Origin: Nelumbo lutea
Taxonomy: Eukaryota; Streptophyta; Magnoliopsida; Proteales; Nelumbonaceae
NCBI GenBank assembly: GCA_022828595.1
Contig: JAKGHH010000007.1
Coordinates: 37,820,356-37,884,355, forward strand
DNA length: 64,000 nucleotides
Direction: 5' to 3'
Shown here one piece after another: positions 57,837-64,000 of the stretch. A program made the position numbers and the translations under genes. Position 1 is the stretch's first letter, and each line of letters opens with the position of its first letter. The notes below the pieces were generated by a model, which was not told the DNA's origin, ran no database searches, and saw only the letters and a list, made by a program, of their open reading frames with translations.

Positions 57837-59885
57837 TTAGGGGTAGAGGTCACTTGAAGAAGTCATGGAGCCATTATTGGTAAGGGAGAAAGAATCGTCC
57901 AATAGACCTCGGAAGCTGAGGCTGAGCTCCCCAACTGCTGGCTGAAGCTTCTCTATGTCTAAACATTTAGACTCGACCTCGCTTGTTCCCTCAAACATGT
58001 TCATCACTTGTCTCATCGTCGGCCGAGCATGCGGATCAGGGTTTGTACACAGCAAGCCCAAGTTAAGCACCTTCTCTACCTCCTCAGCCTCAAAACCGCC
58101 CTCATCAGCAGCCCTGATCAAACGCTCGTCCAGAGCTAACAACAACTCCCCACGCTCCATTAGGCTCCATGCCCAATCAACCAGAGCCGTCTTCCCATCC
58201 TCTATGGGTCTCCGCCCGCACAGAACTTCAAGAATCAATACCCCAAAACTGAACACATCGGTTTGTGCTGACACCCGGTCGCTCAGCACCACTTCAGGCG
58301 CCATATATCCCACAGTTCCAACTACCTGTGTCGTGATGGTAGCCACCTGGCCACGGCCATGGATGCGAGACAGCCCAAAATCTCCTAACCTCGCATTCAT
58401 ATCGCTGTCAAGTAACACATTACTAGCTTTTATGTCCCTGTGCAGGACTCTGGCTTCCCAACCCTCATGCAAGTATAACACCCCAGAAGCCACATCCTTC
58501 AGAACTCTCATCCTATCCTCCAACCCCAACATTACACTCTCCTCACATTCAAACACCCTCTTATCCAAGCTTCCATTCTCCGTATAATCATAAACCAAAG
58601 CTAAGTTCCTCTTCTCCCTTTTGCACCAACCTCTTAATCCTACCAGGTTCCTGTGCTTCAGTCGCCCGAGGCTCGACACCTCGGCCACGAATTCTTTCAT
58701 TCCTTCATCTTTTTCGTGTGAAATGAGCTTTACAGCAACTTGTACTCCTCCTGCCAAAACCCCTTTATAGACCTTCCCATTTCCTCCAAACCCAATTACA
58801 TTTTCTTCAGAGAATCCTCTGGTTGCTGCGCTGATCTCTTGATAATCAATTCGGTGAGGCCAATACTCCAACTCCCATTCTTCTACCTCCTCTCCCTCCC
58901 CCACCTTCTTCTTCTTCCTCTTAACTAGAAATAGGAAAACCATAGCACAACAGGCACCGATAAACAAGACTACAGCCACCGTAATTCCTGCAATAAATCC
59001 TTTGGATGGAAAAGCGGAGACCTCAGAAGGAACAAAGGACGGCAAGTTGAAAGTAGCCAACGTATCTCCAAAGGAAATATTTGAATTACTAAAACTCCAT
59101 GCCAGAATTCTATGATATTGCACTAATTGTCCCGTAGCCGCAGTGAACCCAACATACATTTCATCCAGAAAAACCTCGGAGAGATTGACGGGAATGCTAA
59201 TCAAAGGTCGTTGAGGCTTTCTCGATCCAGCAGGCACCATGGTGACATTGAGCAGAGAACTCGAGTAATCAACCCAGACTTGATAATTGACGCCACTGTG
59301 GAGCTTCAATTCATGAAAGGTGTCATCTTGATTATTCTTCATCGCCGTCTCATCACCCCAATAACCGGCAGGTTCGGCAGTCACCGACGCGAGAGAATTC
59401 ACGTCAACGCCAACGTGGTTGTCATTAATATCGTTGAATTCTTGATTGCTGAACACATCGAATTCTATACCGAGGACATGGTTGCTGGGGTTGTTGTCAT
59501 TGGTGCGGTTGAAGAGACCGAGATGCTGAGCCGAGTTTGTTCCGTTGATGCCAGTGGTGGGAGCAAAGATGAAGACGAGTCCGTGGCCGGAGAGCTGGTT
59601 GTCATCTGGAGCGATGGAGAGGATGAAGGAGGTGTAGAAGGGGAGGAGTGCTGAGGAGTTGGGAGATCTCGTGGGGATACGCGTACTGTAAAGGGCACGG
59701 CCAATGGAGAAAGCCGAGGTATCTGTGAGAACGAGAATCCGAGATTCAAGTGATGCATTACCAAATAGTAGGATATCAGAGGAATCGAAGCCGTTGTAGA
59801 CGAAATCAACAGCTGAAGTTGATCGGAGAAGTAGGATTCTGATCAGTAGCAGAGATAGAGATAGATGGAGAAGATGATTTGCCAT
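57837..59885 (-). CDS. L-type lectin receptor-like kinase
   Basis: Intronless, 682 residues, the usual size for this family. Residues 1-25 are a signal peptide. Residues 26-273 are a legume-lectin ectodomain with GHGLVFIFAP, EFDVFSN (141-147) and NHVGVDVNS (156-164), several N-glycosylation sites, and a final LAWSFS. Residues about 296-320 form a membrane helix followed by KRKKKK. The kinase (about 360-635) has the P-loop GFGGNGKVYKG (365-375), catalytic Lys386, HRDIKASN (482-489), DFG (502-504) and APE (529-531), so an active enzyme is expected. It would sit in the plasma membrane, sense an extracellular ligand or wall contact, and phosphorylate Ser/Thr. The ectodomain start (VDFVYNGF...LFGNASLESRIL) most recalls clade VII LecRKs; this is an impression without alignment. 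It appears intact. Confidence 0.97.
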   Translation of the reverse strand: MANHLLHLSLSLLLIRILLLRSTSAVDFVYNGFDSSDILLFGNASLESRILVLTDTSAFSIGRALYSTRIPTRSPNSSALLPFYTSFILSIAPDDNQLSGHGLVFIFAPTTGINGTNSAQHLGLFNRTNDNNPSNHVLGIEFDVFSNQEFNDINDNHVGVDVNSLASVTAEPAGYWGDETAMKNNQDDTFHELKLHSGVNYQVWVDYSSSLLNVTMVPAGSRKPQRPLISIPVNLSEVFLDEMYVGFTAATGQLVQYHRILAWSFSNSNISFGDTLATFNLPSFVPSEVSAFPSKGFIAGITVAVVLFIGACCAMVFLFLVKRKKKKVGEGEEVEEWELEYWPHRIDYQEISAATRGFSEENVIGFGGNGKVYKGVLAGGVQVAVKLISHEKDEGMKEFVAEVSSLGRLKHRNLVGLRGWCKREKRNLALVYDYTENGSLDKRVFECEESVMLGLEDRMRVLKDVASGVLYLHEGWEARVLHRDIKASNVLLDSDMNARLGDFGLSRIHGRGQVATITTQVVGTVGYMAPEVVLSDRVSAQTDVFSFGVLILEVLCGRRPIEDGKTALVDWAWSLMERGELLLALDERLIRAADEGGFEAEEVEKVLNLGLLCTNPDPHARPTMRQVMNMFEGTSEVESKCLDIEKLQPAVGELSLSFRGLLDDSFSLTNNGSMTSSSDLYP

Positions 59886-59937
59886 TTCCTAGCATTTTCG
59901 AGTCTTGAAAGGAATTATGATCGAACATGGAATTGGT

Positions 59938-59950
59938 GCTTATATAGAGT
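59938..59950 (-). promoter_or_regulatory. TATA box of the lectin receptor kinase
   Basis: Minus strand ACTCTATATAAGC lies about 60 bases before the start codon at 59885. Transcription would begin some 30 bases downstream, giving a short leader of about 25-35 bases. Confidence 0.7.
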
Positions 59951-60889
59951 TCAGGCTGTTGGGAATGAAAGCCGGGTATAAAGACAAGGTTGGACGTTCA
60001 AATCTATCAAATAATTATGAATGGATGGCCCAAAAGTTATGCGGTTCGATGTGGGGTTGACACCAATTTGTTTGGTGGGCTGACGGCTTTCGACTTTCAA
60101 CTTTCGAGAAGAAACAGCGGTGCCTGGAGGATTTCTTCAATCTTCTTACGTTGGAAATGGAATGAAGTTTTTACAGGTTCATAGCTGCGTGTATCAATAG
60201 CTCGTTTGGGATTGGGAGGGTACGTCACTCGTAAGTCATAACTTATTTACTTTTCCTTTGAAACCAAGCAATTCTTACATGATCCTAAAAATAAACCATA
60301 TGCGCCAAAATGTCATAATAAAATTGATCAGAAAATTTTCAAATAACTCACAACTTACAAAATTACAAAATATACTTTCTTCTTCATCTAGTGATACACT
60401 GGATGATGTGTAATATCCTCATTTACCTTGCAGTCTATCTTCTCCATCTAAACAATTTTTTACATCTATCATCTGGTTTCTTTTCTCGTTCAACACTCTA
60501 TTTTTTGCACTAAAACAAGATTTCCATCAGGCTAAAATATCAAAGTTATGTATTTCCTTATATGTAAAGAAACTTATATATATGTGTATATATATATATA
60601 TATATTGTAAATAAAATCAATTTCATTCAAAGACAAACTTGAAGAAGAATAAGATGAAAAAATTAACAATGTCTCTGTTTATTAAAGAGTACATCTTAGT
60701 TCTTCCTGATATGGAATTACCACTACTATTAGGTTCAATATGTGGCATTGGACTAGCTTTTCTAATTTTACATTCATATATTGTTTACATATCAATTAAT
60801 ATTTTTAATTTCTTTATTTTGTTTACCTATGTTAATATTTGTTTACATATTTTCATTGTATGAATTAAGTATTATTTCTACACCTCCTA
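59951..60889. other. Receptor kinase upstream region and AT-rich spacer
   Basis: 59951-60190 is of mixed composition and probably holds the promoter. It includes GGGTTGACACC and an inverted pair CGACTTTCAACTTTCGAG. 60590-60606 is a TA repeat. No gene is recognised, although a short Leu/Ile-rich reading at 60639-60863 exists without support. Confidence 0.45.
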
Positions 60890-62130
60890 GTTTGATCCTA
60901 AGATCTAATATTGTAGCTAATTAAGCAATAATAAGGAGAAATATATTTCTAATATTTTTTAAATTTAATTTCCATTTGTTCAAAAATATTTTCAAAATAT
61001 TCTTCACTTCTATGGTTTGCAAAACACTCCCTAATTAAATACAAGTTATTAATTAAAATAAATAAAAATGGATAATAAATACCAAAATTTTTTCTATACA
61101 ATCATCAAATATATGTAAAATTCTTTTATGCAAATTCCCATGTCCCAATCAAAATCAATTATTACATTATTTGGTATCCTTTCTATATAAAAAAATTGTT
61201 AATACATCTTTATATGATATACTACTTTCTAACATAGCATAGGTGGAATTCCACCTATGTTGGACACCTAACGGAAAATTTTTATAACATTTTCCATATT
61301 GATAACATAAATTTTTTAAATCTTTTTTTTCTTACTTGAAGATTTAATATATAAAATACAACTTCTAATTTTTTGAACATGTTGTGAAATAGGTTTTATT
61401 TGAGATTTTTTAAAATACTTATAGCTACACCATTATTACTAGTATTACCAAAAGTAATTGAAATATCTTCTATACCATAATTATATATAGTATTTAAAAT
61501 ACTAGCTAGTAGCTAGGTTTGTATGTAGCCATTGTAATCTTGTAAAACATATACTTCTTTTATGCAAAACCAATGTGTCATCAATAGAATGAGCACTTGC
61601 ACAAATATTACTAATATTATACTAAGAAAACCAAGCATCTAAACTAAGAGCAATTTTAGAATGAAAAACTGTCAAAGTAGAAATCAAATTTTGTTTATAT
61701 ATATATATAATTTTGATAGCATCTAATGTAGTTATGTTCCTCGAAACTTTTCTATATGCAGGGTTAATTGATGTTTGTACAAATTTTTCAAATTTAGGAT
61801 CTTTTATAAATATAAATGGTTGTTCAGCATGAACTATATATCTAGTTAATGTTTGTCTCATTTTATCTTGGGAATAATGAAAATTAGAAAATGATTCAGA
61901 CCCAAAACCAATTTAGGTTTGGGTTGATTCATTTTGATCTTGTTAAATATGTTTTTCCATATGTCACTGTTACTACTACTTTGATAATTAAAATCAGCTT
62001 TACATTTAATGCAAACTGCTTTCAATCCTTTTCCTGGCAATTCTTTAAGTGTAAAATATTCCTAGCAATTGCTGTTGTTTTTTTCTTTAATGCCTTATAA
62101 AAATCCAACTAACCTGGTAATAGCATGCCT
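60890..62130 (-). pseudogene. Second hAT transposase copy, decayed and 3' truncated
   Basis: On the minus strand, 62040-61860 gives KGLKAVCIKCKADFNY, a BED-finger-like CxxC. 61861-61622 gives LTRYIVHAEQPFIFIKDPKFEKF, then NPAYRKVSRNITTLDAI and KQNLISTL, closely matching the copy at 1790-1990. DNA similarity continues through 61260-61200 (GCATAGGTGGAATTC, CTATGTTAGAAAGT) to about 60890 (AGCTACAATATTAGA). The C-terminal dimerisation region seen at 3080-3290 is absent. Stops and frameshifts are numerous. Confidence 0.85.
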
Positions 62131-62700
62131 CGGGCTTGTTGATTCGGTATTTCAACTTGAATGCAAGCCTTTAAACCTCCTAAAGTGAACACTTGAGCAA
62201 GTTACAAGCCCCCCTCTTGTTAAAATTAAAAAATATACAAAAAAAAATGGAATATGAGAGTACAAAAGAGGTTTATTATTGTTGTAATGAAAATAGGTAA
62301 GGGTTAAGGTATTTATAAGGGTTGAAAATAATTGAATTAACCAAAATGCCCCCTAAACTAAACTAGTTGTTTATAGATGTTGGTAGAAGAGTATTTTGTT
62401 CATTTGTAAAATTTATTTACCACTTTACTTAAGATGCTCCCTTAGTTGTTTATAGTTGTTGGGGGCATTTAAGTCATTTTGTGTATTCAGAAAAAATACA
62501 TAAATCCCTCAATGTAGCTATTTATAGCTATTAGGGGATTTTTTGGTATTTTCAACATTTAAACCCCCTCAAATGGCCATATAACAACTATAAATGAACT
62601 GTTGACCCAATAGGAGGGTTGACTGGTTACTAGGGAAAAGAAAAAGCAATTGATTTTTTGTTGGTGGTGGTGAGAGAGAGAGAGAGAGAGGAGGAAGAAG
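62131..62700 (-). repeat. 5' region of the second hAT copy
   Basis: It contains the same AACTAGTT...GGGGGCATTT-type blocks as 890-960 upstream of the first copy, a TATA-like stretch and a (GA)n tract at about 62670-62690 matching the (CT)n tract at 1095. Confidence 0.6.
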
Positions 62701-63316
62701 GCCACAATCTCACTCTCTTGTCTCCTCTTCTTTTCTTCTTCTTCTTTCCTTCTTTCTCAGTCACCCTTTCACAATCCCACTCTCTTGTCTCCTCTAATAA
62801 TATACATATATAATCACCCCATCTAACCCTAATACTCTAATCTAAAGGCCATGATATAATATATATATATATATTATACTTAATTAGTGCAATGGATGGA
62901 ACCTTTCAACCCAGATGGTTGAATGGCTCACCCAAAAATCAATGGTTAAAGGAGTTTCATTTAAATTTCAGGTCAGTTTATAAAACCTTGCTATAAATAC
63001 AAAAAATAGAGAAGAAAAGAAAGACACATATGGGGATAAATAAACAACATTCCATCCTTTGTACAATGTTGTGTTTTTACTAAATAGTCATGAATTCAAG
63101 TTTTGTACAAGTTATTTTAAATTCATTCGGTATTTCAGTTCATAATATGCAATTTCGAAATTTCATTTATTAATAATACTATAATATTTTCTTCACTTCT
63201 AGTTTAATTTATTAATGTTGTTAAATCTTAGATATTCGAATTCAAATATGAACAAATCGAATCTGAGTCATCATCACCATCTAGGCCTTGTCCCAGGTAT
63301 ATGGAGTTGGCTATGG

Positions 63317-63819
63317 TAGGGGTGAGCAAGAAAAACCAAAAATCTGGTTAACCAAACCAATCAGTTCAGTATTTTTAAAAAATCGAAGGTACTGGTTCAG
63401 TTTCGATTAAAACCAATATGAAAAACCAGCAGTTAGCCAAACTAACTTGTAAACATATATTTCTATATATTATATGTATTTATGTATTTTATATTTCCTA
63501 TATATTATAAATTAATAAATATGCATTATATATTAATATATATATTTTTATAATATATAATATACTATTTATTATTTAAAATATTATATTATATATATTT
63601 CTAGTTTTTATTATATATTTATATATTTTTTATAATATATATTATAAATATAAAAAACTGAAAACCCAATAAACGAAACCAATGATTAACTAAAATAGTC
63701 AACTGGTTAACCGATCAACTTCAGTTTAATTTTGATTACCAGTTTTCCAGAAACTGATAATACATGTTCTGTTTCGAAATAAGCCCACGGTTCAGTTAAC
63801 CGAACCATGAGCACCCCCA
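63317..63819. mobile_element. hAT-type non-autonomous element, 503 bp
   Basis: The ends are TAGGGGTGAGCAAG and TGAGCACCCCCA. The flanking octamers GGCTATGG (63309-63316) and GGCTATAG (63820-63827) match at seven of eight bases. Its subterminal GGTTAACCA / AACCGA words and AT-rich centre match both ends of the 50938-54847 element. Confidence 0.85.
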
Positions 63820-64000
63820 GGCTATAGGCGTAAGTTGGGTACCCAATTTGAAAATTTTACACTTTATGGGACCCTCATTCAAATTTTAACAAAATTCTAA
63901 CCCAAACCTGCCTAAGTTGCACCCTAGGGTTGGCTATCGAGTCCTGTTTCAATATTTCTTTCGCTTTAATGCCATATTCACATTATTATCGGTACTTAAA

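Noticed and set aside
59127..59654. Long plus-strand frames opposite the receptor kinase
   Set aside because: They are shadows of the well-supported minus-strand lectin kinase gene.
60639..60863. Small hydrophobic protein with membrane-like segments
   Set aside because: Leu/Ile/Phe richness is expected from AT-rich DNA; there is no support from context or motif.

Overview
The window is nuclear DNA from a flowering plant. Supporting signs are a plant-type lectin receptor kinase, a PP1-type phosphatase with plant splice sites, a nuclear tRNA-Gly/tRNA-Phe pair, and dense plant transposable elements of the Copia, Ty3/Gypsy-Tat, hAT, Harbinger and Mutator classes. It is AT-rich and gene-poor. The species cannot be named from this sequence. 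A 100-base run of N (27014-27113) marks a scaffold gap.

Layout. 1-9260: a Gypsy-type LTR (1-130 plus 9086-9260) is interrupted by an 8.95 kb hAT-like insertion (131-9077) with an 8-bp target duplication. Nested inside it are a second hAT with a broken transposase, a gag-protease-only LTR element (3868-8248), a 1.5 kb solo LTR (5811-7287), and an intact tRNA-Ala gene at 8580-8652. 9.3-12.8 kb: no gene, several MITEs. 12867-24343: the first six exons of a plastid-type alpha/beta hydrolase, frameshifted and without its 3' half. Its 9.9 kb third intron holds a LINE tail, a young but defective Copia element (15601-20720) and an older Copia fragment. 24.8-27.0 kb: LINE ORF1-like debris split by a Harbinger-type MITE. 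27.1-33.8 kb: a decayed Tat-lineage Gypsy element with dual RNase H and an antisense extra ORF. 33.8-46 kb: no gene, but many MITEs, two Mutator-like elements, a 1.5 kb hAT with 8-bp TSD, and decayed tRNA copies. 46.4-47.0 kb: solo LTR.

Two genes look functional. 48700-50476 (+) is a three-exon PP1 catalytic subunit. 57837-59885 (-) is an intronless 682-residue L-type lectin receptor kinase with a TATA box just upstream. Between them lie a 3.9 kb hAT-type element (50938-54847) swollen by a degenerate tandem array and a solo LTR, and a tRNA-Gly/tRNA-Phe pair (55756-55917) that may be co-transcribed. 60.9-62.7 kb holds a second, minus-strand copy of the hAT transposase seen at 1.4-3.4 kb, and 63317-63819 a 0.5 kb hAT-type element.

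The genes do not form a pathway. The main story is nested transposition, including an apparently intact tRNA gene inside a transposon, and shuffling of tRNA segments. Repeat boundaries come from reading terminal repeats and target duplications by eye; family names are inferences from known signatures.
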